From Ktedonobacteraceae bacterium (GTDB lineage: Bacteria > Chloroflexota > Ktedonobacteria > Ktedonobacterales > Ktedonobacteraceae): a stretch of 64,000 nt of DNA. The stretch is taken from contig DASRBN010000042.1 in NCBI GenBank assembly GCA_035653615.1, positions 186,001-250,000 on the forward strand, in the 5' to 3' direction. The translations under genes and the position numbers were made by a program. The first letter of the stretch is position 1; the number at the start of each line of letters is the position of its first letter. The notes below the pieces were generated by a model. That model saw only the letters and a list, made by a program, of their open reading frames with translations, did not search any database and was not told the DNA's origin. This document shows, in pieces, positions 46,024 to 53,151 of this stretch.

Positions 46024-46042
46024 AAGATAGTTCAGGTTAAAG

Positions 46043-46849
46043 ATGTTCGACGACTTCACCGCACCCCTCGATCAACGCTGGACGCAAACGTGCATCGGTG
46101 CTGGCTCACTGGAAATCGTGAATTCTGCCTTACGCATGTCGTTCGCTTCGGCCCAACATGGCACTTATACTGATGCGCAAATCGATGATTACGGGGGACT
46201 TGCCAGATCAGCTTTCCCATGGAAACCACCGCTGCGCATGGAGGTGCGAGCAAGGTCCTCGCTGCCTGCGGCAACATTAACCAGCGCCGGAGACCACCCG
46301 GATTATTTGCGGGGCACAGCAGGATTTGGTTTCTGGAACTACCCTTTTTCCGTGCGGGGAGATATCCTTATGCTGCCGGAAGCTGCCTGGTTTTTCTATG
46401 CTTCGCCGCCCTCTAATATGGCGCTGGTTCCCAGCATTCCTGGTTTCGGTTGGAAAGCCCAGGTGATACATAGTATGCGCCCGGGCGCTCTTGCTGCCAC
46501 AATCCCCCTGGCACTCACTACCGGTCTAGGTCTCTTGACAGGCCAGACGCGACCAGCTTCACGTTGGATGCAGCGATTGACGGGTGCGCGTGAAGCGCTG
46601 ATTAATGCAGACATGTCATTCTGGCACACCTATGTTCTGGAATGGCGCCAGGACGAAGCCCTCTTCCAGGTTGATGATCAATTGGTACTGCGTGCTTCAG
46701 AACCGCCCACTCGTCCACTTGGTTTCGTTGCCTGGCTGGATAATCAGTACGCGGTTGCCACGCCACGGGGTGTATTGCGATTTGGAGCAATCGCGAGCGG
46801 GCCGCAGTGGTTTGAGATCGACTTTGTCAGGATTGACGGCCTGGCTTGA
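46043..46849 (+). CDS. Concanavalin-A-like lectin/glucanase-fold protein, no visible catalytic site
   Basis: This 268-residue protein starts FDDFTAPLDQRWTQ and has a later FWHTYVLEWRQDEALFQVDD followed by PLGFVAWLDNQYAV. This resembles the beta-jelly-roll of family 16 glucanases and related lectins. I do not see the ExDxxE catalytic motif of GH16, so a binding or structural role is more likely than hydrolysis. No signal peptide is visible, which is odd for a carbohydrate-binding fold. It lies 19 bp after the HTH-GAF gene and 37 bp before the DinB-like gene, so the three may be one operon. Confidence 0.6.
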   Translation: MFDDFTAPLDQRWTQTCIGAGSLEIVNSALRMSFASAQHGTYTDAQIDDYGGLARSAFPWKPPLRMEVRARSSLPAATLTSAGDHPDYLRGTAGFGFWNYPFSVRGDILMLPEAAWFFYASPPSNMALVPSIPGFGWKAQVIHSMRPGALAATIPLALTTGLGLLTGQTRPASRWMQRLTGAREALINADMSFWHTYVLEWRQDEALFQVDDQLVLRASEPPTRPLGFVAWLDNQYAVATPRGVLRFGAIASGPQWFEIDFVRIDGLA

Positions 46850-46886
46850 GCAGCAATAGCTCACATGAAAACTTTCGGAGAATACA

Positions 46887-47381
46887 TTGGACAAAACAAC
46901 CTTGCTGAACACAATACAGACAGAATATTCGCAATTCGAATCGCTTATCGCCCCTTTAAGCGAGATACAACTCTGTGCCTCACCTTCTCAAGGAGAATGG
47001 TCTATCAAGGATATCATGGCTCATATTGCCGCCTGGGAACAAATCTGCACCCGCTGGCTCGATGAGGTCGTGCGGGGAGAAACGCCGCAGCCAGCAGAAC
47101 GGGTTGATATGCATTCGAATGAGCGAATTTATCAACAGCATAGAGACAACTCCCTGGCAGAGATAGAGCAATTCTTCCATGATGCTCACCAGCAGCTCCT
47201 CAAACAGGTGGATATACTCTTTCAAACGCTTTCGGAAGAGGAGATCAATGCGTCGCATCGCTTCGCCTGGACCGAAGCGTGGCCCGGCGCTTCAATTATT
47301 GCTGTGATTGCGGATAATTCCTACGAGCATTATCAAGACCACGCGCAACAGGTACGTAAATTGCTCGCTGGCTCCAAATAG
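46887..47381 (+). CDS. DinB/ClbS-DfsB-like four-helix protein
   Basis: The 164-residue helical protein has the DinB/ClbS pattern: an N-terminal TLLNTIQTEYSQFESLIAPL helix, then GEWSIKDIMAHIAAWEQICTRWL with the His of the metal-binding triad, and YEHYQDHAQQVRKLL near the end with further His residues. DinB-fold proteins are metal-dependent transferases or hydrolases; ClbS protects against colibactin. Specific activity is not assigned. The start is TTG at 46887, with CGGAG ending 6 nt before it. The last codons and stop lie inside a direct repeat (47365-47408). Confidence 0.7.
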   Translation: MDKTTLLNTIQTEYSQFESLIAPLSEIQLCASPSQGEWSIKDIMAHIAAWEQICTRWLDEVVRGETPQPAERVDMHSNERIYQQHRDNSLAEIEQFFHDAHQQLLKQVDILFQTLSEEEINASHRFAWTEAWPGASIIAVIADNSYEHYQDHAQQVRKLLAGSK

Positions 47382-47408
47382 GACGTTTCTAAGCATCTAT
47401 CTTAACGG
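47365..47408 (+). repeat. Direct repeat, copy 1
   Basis: A 44-base sequence covering the last codons and stop of the DinB-like gene and the bases after it. It is repeated, with a few substitutions and one inserted base, at 47438-47482. Core: CCAAATAGGACGTTTCTA. Confidence 0.75.
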
Positions 47409-47437
47409 GGTCATGTCATTCTTCGCTGCGCTCAGAA
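47409..47437. repeat. Fragment of a CATTCTGAG...AGAAT repeat family between direct repeats
   Basis: The minus strand reads ATTCTGAGCGCAGCGAAGAAT within this stretch. About 16 of 21 positions match part of the hairpin in the MITE-like element at 59746-59879, so the two are probably relatives of one dispersed repeat family. Confidence 0.5.
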
Positions 47438-47482
47438 TCGCTGGTTCCAAATAGGACGTTTCTAAAGCATATGTCTTAACGG
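47438..47482 (+). repeat. Direct repeat, copy 2
   Basis: Second copy of the 47365-47408 sequence, 73 bases downstream. It differs at a few bases, including GGTTCC for GGCTCC and an extra A after TTTCTA. The copy beyond the DinB-like stop codon is untranslated. Confidence 0.75.
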
Positions 47483-47498
47483 AAGAAAAGGCTTTCTG

Positions 47499-47553
47499 AA
47501 AAGCAGCAGGGATGGCATTGAAAGTAGTTTCCAATGCCATCCCTGCTGCTTTT
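47499..47553 (+). terminator. Long perfect hairpin, terminator after the DinB-like gene
   Basis: A perfect 22-bp stem (47499-47520 with 47532-47553) surrounds an 11-nt loop and ends in TTTT. It could terminate the plus-strand HTH-GAF operon and also the minus-strand small gene at 47591-47704. Confidence 0.7.
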
Positions 47554-47590
47554 CATACATTCAGCTTATTTTTGCATTGTTCAATGAATG

Positions 47591-47704
47591 TCACCTGCGC
47601 TTCCATTCGCAGCTGGTAATACCATCAGTAGTATCGACACCCCACCGCAAGGCCATATAATCGAATACAATAAACAGCGCTACGATAATGATGAGAGTCA
47701 GCAT
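47591..47704 (-). CDS. Small membrane peptide of 37 residues
   Basis: A minus-strand frame of 38 codons begins at ATG 47702-47704, just after an AAGGAGG (plus 47710-47716) at 5-nt spacing, an ideal ribosome site. The peptide is a single hydrophobic helix followed by a short polar tail: MLTLIIIVALFIVFDYMALR at residues 1-20, then WGVDTTDGITSCEWKRR. It is too short for a standard gene caller. I do not recognise a family; a small membrane subunit or regulator is possible. Confidence 0.6.
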   Translation of the reverse strand: MLTLIIIVALFIVFDYMALRWGVDTTDGITSCEWKRR

Positions 47705-47790
47705 GATGGCCTCCTTCGTTGTTTTCATATATCTATCGCCGACCTGATATTTGTCAGCTTTTACGCTTTAATTGTAACCCCAACCTGGTG

Positions 47791-47796
47791 TATAAT
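47791..47796 (+). promoter_or_regulatory. -10 element upstream of the Lrp-like gene
   Basis: A consensus TATAAT lies 60 nt before the ATG at 47857. A -35 cannot be assigned: TTAATT 17 bp upstream is poor. Confidence 0.35.
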
Positions 47797-47856
47797 GAAG
47801 TGAAAAGCAAAGGTCTTTTCGCAGAAATGGCTACAAGAGTAAGGTAAAGGTGCAAA

Positions 47857-48357
47857 ATGGCTTTAGAAATTGAGAAGCTGCTGGATGATACCGGTTGGCG
47901 GCTTTTAGAGGCGCTGCAAGAGAACGCCCGTCTCTCGTATAGTGAACTTGGACAGCGTGTTGGGCTCTCCTCACCTGCCGTGGCGGAACGTATTCACAGG
48001 ATGGAAGATGCGGGTATTATCAGCGGATATCATGCTCAGGTCAATGTGGCAAAGATTGGTTTCCCCGTCACTGCTATTATCCGCATGGGTTCTGCTCCCG
48101 GGGAGAGATGTACACGTTCTGTACCTTATATACAGGAAATACCTGAAGTATTGGAGTGTTACCGCGTCACAGGCAGCGATTCGTTCATCCTGAGAGTAAT
48201 GGCTTCATCGGTTGAACAGCTGGAGGCCCTTATCGACCGCCTATCAGGACACGGTTCCCTCACCACCTCAATCGTACTTTCTACGCCGCTATCGAGGAGA
48301 ATCATTACTCAAAAATTGGCCAGTATGGAAGGCGAGGAGGTCGAAGCCACAGCCTGA
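47857..48357 (+). CDS. Lrp/AsnC-family transcriptional regulator
   Basis: The 166-residue protein has an N-terminal winged HTH (DDTGWRLLEALQENARLSYS, then VGLSSPAVAERIHRMEDAGI) and the C-terminal RAM domain (VTAIIRMG, SVPYIQEIPEVLECYRVTGSDSFIL). The RAM domain binds amino acids or related effectors and drives oligomerisation. Length and motif order are standard. AAGGTAAAGGTG lies upstream. Target and effector are unknown. Confidence 0.92.
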   Translation: MALEIEKLLDDTGWRLLEALQENARLSYSELGQRVGLSSPAVAERIHRMEDAGIISGYHAQVNVAKIGFPVTAIIRMGSAPGERCTRSVPYIQEIPEVLECYRVTGSDSFILRVMASSVEQLEALIDRLSGHGSLTTSIVLSTPLSRRIITQKLASMEGEEVEATA

Positions 48358-48407
48358 TTCTGTAGAGAAACATGATTCCTGGCAAGGCTCAATTTGACGT
48401 ATGCAAC

Positions 48408-48438
48408 AGGCGGATCGATCAGATACATCGACCCGCCT
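48408..48438. terminator. Hairpin terminator between lrp-like and clpP
   Basis: A 12-bp stem with one mismatch (48408-48419 with 48427-48438), a 7-nt loop and a short T-run on the plus strand. The two genes converge here, so it may act in both directions. Confidence 0.6.
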
Positions 48439-48456
48439 TTCCCAATAAATCGATAG

Positions 48457-49059
48457 CTACTTTTCGGCCAGTTTGAGTATCTCATCGACGATGCCGTACT
48501 CGATGGCCTCTTCGGGACTCATGAAGAAGTCGCGTTCGGTATCGCGTTTGATTCGCTCGAGCGGCTGGCCCGTATGGTAGTGGATGATCTCATTGAGAAC
48601 ATCGCGCGTGTGCAGGATTTCACGGGCATGGATATCGATATCGGTAGCCTGTCCACCAATTCCGCCCTGAATAAGAGGTTGATGGATGTGAATACGAGCA
48701 TGCGGCAGCGAACGTCGCAGCCCCTTGTCACCCGCCATCAGCAGAATGGTGCCGAAACTGGCGGCAAAGCCTACGCAGGTCGTGGCAACCGGGCAGGACA
48801 GCGAACGCATCGTATCGTAAATCGCCAGGCCCGAAGTGACCTCACCACCGGGCGAATTGATATAGACATTAATCTCGCGCTGGCTATCTTCAGAATACAA
48901 AAACAGTAACTGGGCCACGACCAGGCTGGCCATCGTCGACTCGACAGGACCGTTAATCATGATAATGCGATCCCGCAGCAGGCGCGAGTAAATGTCGTAG
49001 GCGCGTTCTCCACGCCCCGTCGCCTCTATTACCGTTGGAACTACAAGACTCGATGTCAT
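48457..49059 (-). CDS. clpP: ATP-dependent Clp protease proteolytic subunit
   Basis: ClpP forms the tetradecameric serine-protease chamber of Clp proteases. The 200-residue length is standard. Catalytic Ser is in [13 protein letters not shown] (in place of the more common MAASMG), His in RIHIHQPL and Asp in [32 protein letters not shown] and [18 protein letters not shown] are typical. GGAG lies about 9 nt before the ATG. No ClpX or ClpA is adjacent, so it stands alone. The hypothetical gene at 49084 lies just upstream. Confidence 0.95.
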   Translation of the reverse strand: MTSSLVVPTVIEATGRGERAYDIYSRLLRDRIIMINGPVESTMASLVVAQLLFLYSEDSQREINVYINSPGGEVTSGLAIYDTMRSLSCPVATTCVGFAASFGTILLMAGDKGLRRSLPHARIHIHQPLIQGGIGGQATDIDIHAREILHTRDVLNEIIHYHTGQPLERIKRDTERDFFMSPEEAIEYGIVDEILKLAEK

Positions 49060-49083
49060 AGTTTTTCTCCTATTTACTCCTGT

Positions 49084-49356
49084 CTACTCCTGGCGCTGCC
49101 GCACAAAGTAGTAATGAACGAGCGAACTTCTTCCGGTCGCTCCTTGATCCAGAATTCCAACCAGCAGCCAGCCCTGACTACCCAGTTCATTCAAATGCTC
49201 GATTGAGGGCAAATCTTCTTCCCGTGCGTCGACGCTGAGAACGCGATATTCCCAACGTAACGGCTCGCTGTGGACGCTCTCATAGACCATAGGAATCGGT
49301 AATGAAAACCGGACATCCTTTTGATCGGATAAGAGATCTCCAAAATGAAATGCCAT
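49084..49356 (-). CDS. Small DUF4177-like protein
   Basis: The 90-residue product has WEYRVLSVDAREEDLPSIEH, then LNELGSQGWLLVGIL, in the pattern of DUF4177 (EYK...LNxLGxxGWELV), a small alpha/beta fold of unknown function. An AAAGGAGG lies 9 nt before the ATG. It lies upstream of clpP on the same strand with a 24-bp gap, so they may be co-transcribed. Confidence 0.7.
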   Translation of the reverse strand: MAFHFGDLLSDQKDVRFSLPIPMVYESVHSEPLRWEYRVLSVDAREEDLPSIEHLNELGSQGWLLVGILDQGATGRSSLVHYYFVRQRQE

Positions 49357-49475
49357 AGGACATAACCTCCTTTGTAAGGCTTGTTTGGCAAGGACGACCG
49401 CCAGGCTCGCCCCTACCTTATGCGGGTGACCTTTCAGTCCTCCAATTGTTGCTAGAAACTGGACATTGCTTCCAC

Positions 49476-49505
49476 TTGCATATTACCATGCCGATAGCCT
49501 ATACT
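49476..49505 (+). promoter_or_regulatory. Promoter of the XRE regulator gene
   Basis: TTGCAT (49476-49481), an 18-bp spacer and TATACT (49500-49505). The start point would be near 49512, just upstream of the two operators at 49519-49562. Confidence 0.55.
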
Positions 49506-49518
49506 AATAGACAAAAGA

Positions 49519-49533
49519 TATGCTTTTAGCATA
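49519..49533. promoter_or_regulatory. Operator 1, TATGC-N5-GCATA
   Basis: A perfect inverted repeat TATGCTTTTAGCATA. It shares both half-sites with operator 2, 29 bases away centre to centre. It lies over the early transcribed region of the XRE gene. Confidence 0.6.
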
Positions 49534-49547
49534 GTTTCCATCGAAGA

Positions 49548-49562
49548 TATGCCATAAGCATA
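49548..49562. promoter_or_regulatory. Operator 2, TATGC-N5-GCATA
   Basis: A perfect inverted repeat TATGCCATAAGCATA with the same half-sites as operator 1 but a different spacer. It ends 17 bases before the ATG of the XRE gene. Confidence 0.6.
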
Positions 49563-49579
49563 CATAGAAAGGGAATACG

Positions 49580-49975
49580 ATGGCAGATTTGCAAGAAATT
49601 GTGGGAAGAGTGATCCGGCGCGAACGACAAGACCGGCAGATGACGATCAAAGAGCTTGGAGATAAGGCGGGACTTTCAGAAATTTACGTAGGTGAGATTG
49701 AACGAGGGCAGAAGTATCCCTCCTCGAAGGTTCTTGAAAGTCTGGCTAACGCGCTCGACCTGGATATAGCGGATTTGCTAGAACTGATGGCGGATGAAAT
49801 TCGTGGCGAACGTATGCCACAAACCGCGAACGCTATCGGCTTCACGTTGCCATCCACGCCCAACCAGCCTCACCGCATCGTGGTCAAAAAGATTGTCAAT
49901 ATGCTCAACGAGGGTGAGGTGGAGAGCGTAGTAAACTTCAGCGAATTTTTGCTTTCCAGGCGTATTAATCAGTAG
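49580..49975 (+). CDS. XRE-family transcriptional regulator, probably autoregulated
   Basis: The 131-residue protein has a Cro/C1-type HTH in its first 65 residues (VIRRERQDRQMTIKELGDKA, GLSEIYVGEIERGQKYPSSK). The C-terminal part is of unknown fold with an amphipathic helix near residues 100-120 (HRIVVKKIVNMLNEGEVESV), likely dimerisation. Two matched palindromes of the form TATGC-N5-GCATA lie between its promoter and ATG, so it probably represses its own transcription. GAAAGGG precedes the ATG. No toxin partner lies next to it, so a toxin-antitoxin role is not supported. Confidence 0.82.
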   Translation: MADLQEIVGRVIRRERQDRQMTIKELGDKAGLSEIYVGEIERGQKYPSSKVLESLANALDLDIADLLELMADEIRGERMPQTANAIGFTLPSTPNQPHRIVVKKIVNMLNEGEVESVVNFSEFLLSRRINQ

Positions 49976-50008
49976 CTTGAGAAGCCGGAATCCGTGGAAG
50001 TTTCTTCT

Positions 50009-50506
50009 CTACTCCCACGGTAGGATTGCCCCGTAATCATGCGTAAGCGTTAACGCATCCTTCGGCGTATTGACATGGCGTGGGGGCGACTCGAAAGATT
50101 GATAAGGACGCAGGCGCAGGCGAACGCGCCGCTCCCTGATAACACGCTCTCTTGTCGCATCACGCACCGATTCCGGCATTGGCTGGCCGGCCATCAAGCT
50201 TGAAATAGCCATACTCATGTCAACGACTTTTTCAAGGTCGGTATCGATGGTAGCATCGATTTCGGCGTGGCAGTACAGCAGCAGATAAGATGGCGGCCAC
50301 TTCTCGTCGAGAACACAGAATGAAACTTTAGGGTCGCGCTTCACGGATTTGGCTTTGCCGCGGCCCTCCATAGTAGAAATAAGCAGGTCATTTCCGTCCA
50401 TGACGTAGTAGACGATTGTCATGGCCGGGCCTGAGTTCTTGCGATTCGTGCCGAAAACACCCACGCGGTGAGCGCGAACGAAAGCTCTTCGTTCTTCCTT
50501 ATTCAT
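50009..50506 (-). CDS. PPOX-class oxidase-like protein (FMN or F420 binding)
   Basis: The 165-residue protein has the split beta-barrel of the pyridoxamine 5'-phosphate oxidase superfamily: RVGVFGTNRKNSGPAMTIVY, YVMDGNDLLISTMEGRGKAK and SVKRDPKVSFCVLDEK. The latter two match the flavin/F420-phosphate binding strands. F420-dependent and FMN-dependent members cannot be told apart here. Its substrate is unknown. GAAAGGG precedes the ATG. The end converges on the XRE gene. Confidence 0.78.
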   Translation of the reverse strand: MNKEERRAFVRAHRVGVFGTNRKNSGPAMTIVYYVMDGNDLLISTMEGRGKAKSVKRDPKVSFCVLDEKWPPSYLLLYCHAEIDATIDTDLEKVVDMSMAISSLMAGQPMPESVRDATRERVIRERRVRLRLRPYQSFESPPRHVNTPKDALTLTHDYGAILPWE

Positions 50507-50540
50507 AGTCTACCCTTTCTTCAAGTGCTTTCTTCAGGTT

Positions 50541-51326
50541 TCAGGAACTGGCAGAACCTGCCCGCCTTCCTGACTTTTTAGGTCCGGTGGCATTCATACC
50601 ACCCTGCGAGATTTGCAGGGCCGTTCGTACAGCTGCCGGTTCGTACTCCGGCGTCAATTGAGCCAGAAGCGTCAGGGCGGTGCGAGCAAGATGCTGTGTC
50701 AAACGATATGCCGCCGTTTCAGTATCTCGCGCAACACACGCCTGCAAAATCGCCTCATGTTCAGTATCAGCGATCACGCGATTACGAGGATCGCTCTGCA
50801 TGTACATGCGCCGGTAAAATGTGCAGCGATCAGCATAGCCCGCGATTGTATCATAGAGATATTCACCGGCGTATGCTACGAGGAGCCTGTGAAACCGGCG
50901 GTGTGGTTCCTCCCGGCTCTCCGCGTCTCTGGCAGCAAGTAATTCCGCGAGCGTGTTTTGCAGCATAGCGATATCATGCGCATGCAGGCGAGGAACGGTC
51001 AATCGAATGCCCAGTGCCTCGAGGAGAACGCGGCTGGCATAGATACTGTCAAGAACCCGCGGATTGAAAGAGGGAATGCGGGCGCGCTGGTTATGTTCAG
51101 CCTCGACCAATCCCTCCTTTTGTAGCATGCGTAGCGCTTCCCGCAGCGGCGTGCGGCTTACTCCTAGCGCTCCCGCCAGTTCAACCTGCGACAGCATAGT
51201 TCCAGGTGCATAGGCTCCATCCAGAATCAGCTTGCGCAGGCGATAATACAGAGCCACAACCCCGTTCAAATCCTCCCCTTTATCAATGGAAGGTAAAGGT
51301 TGGATTTTCCCGGAGCTACTGCCCAT
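50541..51326 (-). CDS. GntR-family (FadR-type) transcriptional regulator
   Basis: The protein (261 aa) has an N-terminal GntR wHTH (ILDGAYAPGTMLSQVELAGALGVSRTPLREALRMLQKEGLV) and an all-helical FCD effector domain (about 120-245), with conserved His residues in EEPHRRFHRLL and in ADTEHEAIL that may bind metal. ATG 51326 has AAGGAG about 7 nt upstream; an earlier ATG at 51344 has none. It is divergent from the dioxygenase gene and is the likely regulator of that operon. A TGTATACA palindrome lies in the shared intergenic region (51489-51496). Confidence 0.88.
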   Translation of the reverse strand: MGSSSGKIQPLPSIDKGEDLNGVVALYYRLRKLILDGAYAPGTMLSQVELAGALGVSRTPLREALRMLQKEGLVEAEHNQRARIPSFNPRVLDSIYASRVLLEALGIRLTVPRLHAHDIAMLQNTLAELLAARDAESREEPHRRFHRLLVAYAGEYLYDTIAGYADRCTFYRRMYMQSDPRNRVIADTEHEAILQACVARDTETAAYRLTQHLARTALTLLAQLTPEYEPAAVRTALQISQGGMNATGPKKSGRRAGSASS

Positions 51327-51488
51327 TGCGCTTCTCCTTAGCAAGGATCGGATTGCGAAATAAGAAATTACTTAAGGCACAAGGCAAAATACGCTTCCTT
51401 TTGTTCGTTCTGTAAGGACGAAACTGCATACATATCAGCAGCTAATGGGTTGTAATTTCCCTTTCTGCATGTTACATTTAGCAGCAAG

Positions 51489-51496
51489 TGTATACA
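51489..51496. promoter_or_regulatory. TGTATACA palindrome between GntR and dioxygenase genes
   Basis: A perfect 8-bp palindrome in the divergent region, of the kind FadR-type regulators bind. It is a short motif, so the call is weak. Confidence 0.3.
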
Positions 51497-51609
51497 TTAG
51501 TTTATGTTTTGTCAAGGTTTATCCCAGGAGTCCTCGTGCTCGCGAGTTCTTGCTGTAAAGTTCAGCTAGCACGTATTTAGTTGTACATCCCTTCGAAAGG
51601 AGATTTTTT

Positions 51610-52461
51610 ATGTCAATTGTGAACGTCAAGCGTATCTCACATGTGGCATTGAAGACGAAAGATGTGGAGCAACAGATGGATTTCTATACAAAGATGGTGG
51701 GATTGGGTGAAACTGAGCGCGATAGCGCAGGTCGAGTCTATTTACGCTGCAATGCCAACCATCATTCCCTGATCCTCGTGCCATCCACTGAGACTGGGAT
51801 TGACCACTACGCACTGGAAGTCGGCGGGCCGGCGGAATTCGAGACCGCGGCTACGGCTTTGACGCATGCCGGTATCCCGTATGAGATCGAGCAATCAGAT
51901 GAACTCGGTCAGGGCACTTCTTTACGCTTGCGCGATCCCGAAGGATTTGTGATTGAATTGATCGGCGAGATGGCGCAGGTCGACGCGAATTATGGGCCGC
52001 GCGCTGTTCAACCGCGCAAACTTGGCCATATCACTTTCAAGGTAAGTGATTGCAAACGCAGCGCCGATTTCTACCAGGAAGTGCTGGGATTCCGCATTTC
52101 CGATTGGGTGGAAGATAAGTTCGTCTGGATGCGCTGCAATCCGGATCATCATGGGATTGCATGTTCCGTTGGTGATATGGCAAAGCTGCATCACTTCGCA
52201 TTCGAGGTACAGGACCTTTCTTACCTGGCACGCCAGGCCGATCATCTCGCGCAGAATGGCTATTCCCTGATTTACGGGCCTGGTCGCCATGGACCCGGCA
52301 AGAATCTATTCGCCTATTTTCGGGACCTTGAGCGGAATATAGTCGAATTTACCTGCGATGTGCAGCAGATCTGGGATGACGCAACATACGAACCAAAGGT
52401 CTGGAGCATGCAGGAACAATGGTCGAATGTCTGGGGATCGCCTAAACCTGCCGATTTTTAA
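51610..52461 (+). CDS. Type I extradiol dioxygenase (VOC family, catechol 2,3-dioxygenase type)
   Basis: This 283-residue protein has two VOC repeats (about 1-120 and 135-265). The metal ligands of type I extradiol enzymes can be seen in the second repeat: His in LGHITFKV, His in LHHFAFEV and Glu in RNIVEFTCD. The enzyme should open aromatic rings of catechols with O2 and Fe(II) or Mn(II). The extra C-terminal block (WSMQEQWSNVWGSPKPADF) follows the core. AAAGGAG lies 8 nt before the ATG. It forms an operon with the CMD-fold gene and is controlled, by position, by the divergent GntR regulator. Confidence 0.87.
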   Translation: MSIVNVKRISHVALKTKDVEQQMDFYTKMVGLGETERDSAGRVYLRCNANHHSLILVPSTETGIDHYALEVGGPAEFETAATALTHAGIPYEIEQSDELGQGTSLRLRDPEGFVIELIGEMAQVDANYGPRAVQPRKLGHITFKVSDCKRSADFYQEVLGFRISDWVEDKFVWMRCNPDHHGIACSVGDMAKLHHFAFEVQDLSYLARQADHLAQNGYSLIYGPGRHGPGKNLFAYFRDLERNIVEFTCDVQQIWDDATYEPKVWSMQEQWSNVWGSPKPADF

Positions 52462-52480
52462 TAGTGCAGGGGAGAACACC

Positions 52481-53005
52481 ATGCGTATTCGCCCGCTCGA
52501 ACCAGGTGAATTTGATGCGAGCCTGGCACCTGTGCTGGAGGATATTCTGCGCCTGCGCGGCACAGTCTATAACCTGCACCGGGTGCTTGCCCATAGCCCG
52601 AAGGCCTTACGCGCGTTCATGACCTTCTCAGCATACGTTCGTGATGAAGCCGACTTAAGCCCACGCCTGCGCGAACTGGCCGTGCTACGTGTGGCAACAC
52701 TGCACAACGTGGCTTACGAAATTGCGCAGCATCAAGGCCCGGCAAAACGAGCAGGCCTGACGCAGGAACAGATTGCAAATGTTGCCAACTGGCGCGAACA
52801 TGTAGATATCTTCGAGCCACAAGACCGTGCCGTGCTGCAATTTGCGGAGGAGACAGCCAGCACGTTCCGCGTTTCCGATGCAACCTTTTCCACCGCCAGC
52901 CAATATTTAAGTGAAAGCGAAATGGTTGACCTCGCACTTGTTGTAGGATGGTATCTGCTCTGCGCCTCTGTACTTGTGCCATTTGAAATTGAGCTTGAGG
53001 ATTAA
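52481..53005 (+). CDS. Carboxymuconolactone decarboxylase (CMD/AhpD)-fold protein lacking CxxC
   Basis: The protein (174 aa) has the CMD helical fold: LSPRLRELAVLRVATLHNVA, then YEIAQHQGPAKRAGLTQEQIANV. CMD and AhpD proteins act in protocatechuate degradation or as peroxidase reductants. The CxxC of AhpD is absent here, with TLHNVAYE at that site, so a peroxidase role is unlikely; a decarboxylase-like role in aromatic catabolism fits the neighbour. AGGGGAG precedes the ATG at 52481. It follows the dioxygenase by 19 bp and ends before a terminator at 53069-53106. Confidence 0.8.
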   Translation: MRIRPLEPGEFDASLAPVLEDILRLRGTVYNLHRVLAHSPKALRAFMTFSAYVRDEADLSPRLRELAVLRVATLHNVAYEIAQHQGPAKRAGLTQEQIANVANWREHVDIFEPQDRAVLQFAEETASTFRVSDATFSTASQYLSESEMVDLALVVGWYLLCASVLVPFEIELED

Positions 53006-53068
53006 CGATCACCATTTCTCATCTTTCCCAGGAGTGGCCTGTTCAGTATCGCCTCAATAGTTAAGAAT

Positions 53069-53106
53069 CGTACTAAATGGGTGGGAAGTTTAGTACGCGC
53101 TTTTTT
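53069..53106 (+). terminator. Rho-independent terminator after the dioxygenase operon
   Basis: A perfect 9-bp stem (CGTACTAAA/TTTAGTACG, 53069-53077 with 53089-53097), an 11-nt loop, then CGC and six T's. Confidence 0.85.
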
Positions 53107-53151
53107 AGCTCATGAGTTGGAAGAGCGATGAATGAATGAAAGAGGCAATAT

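Noticed and set aside
47588-47803. Plus-strand open frame of 71 codons
   Set aside because: It is antisense to the 37-residue peptide gene, which has an ideal SD; the plus frame has no SD and no domain.
49580-49975. XRE gene as part of a toxin-antitoxin pair
   Set aside because: The next gene is an oxidase-like protein on the other strand; no toxin-like partner is adjacent.
51534-51573. CGTGCT...AGCACG inverted repeat between GntR and dioxygenase genes
   Set aside because: Only 6 bases match, with more than 25 bases between the arms; too weak to claim as an operator.
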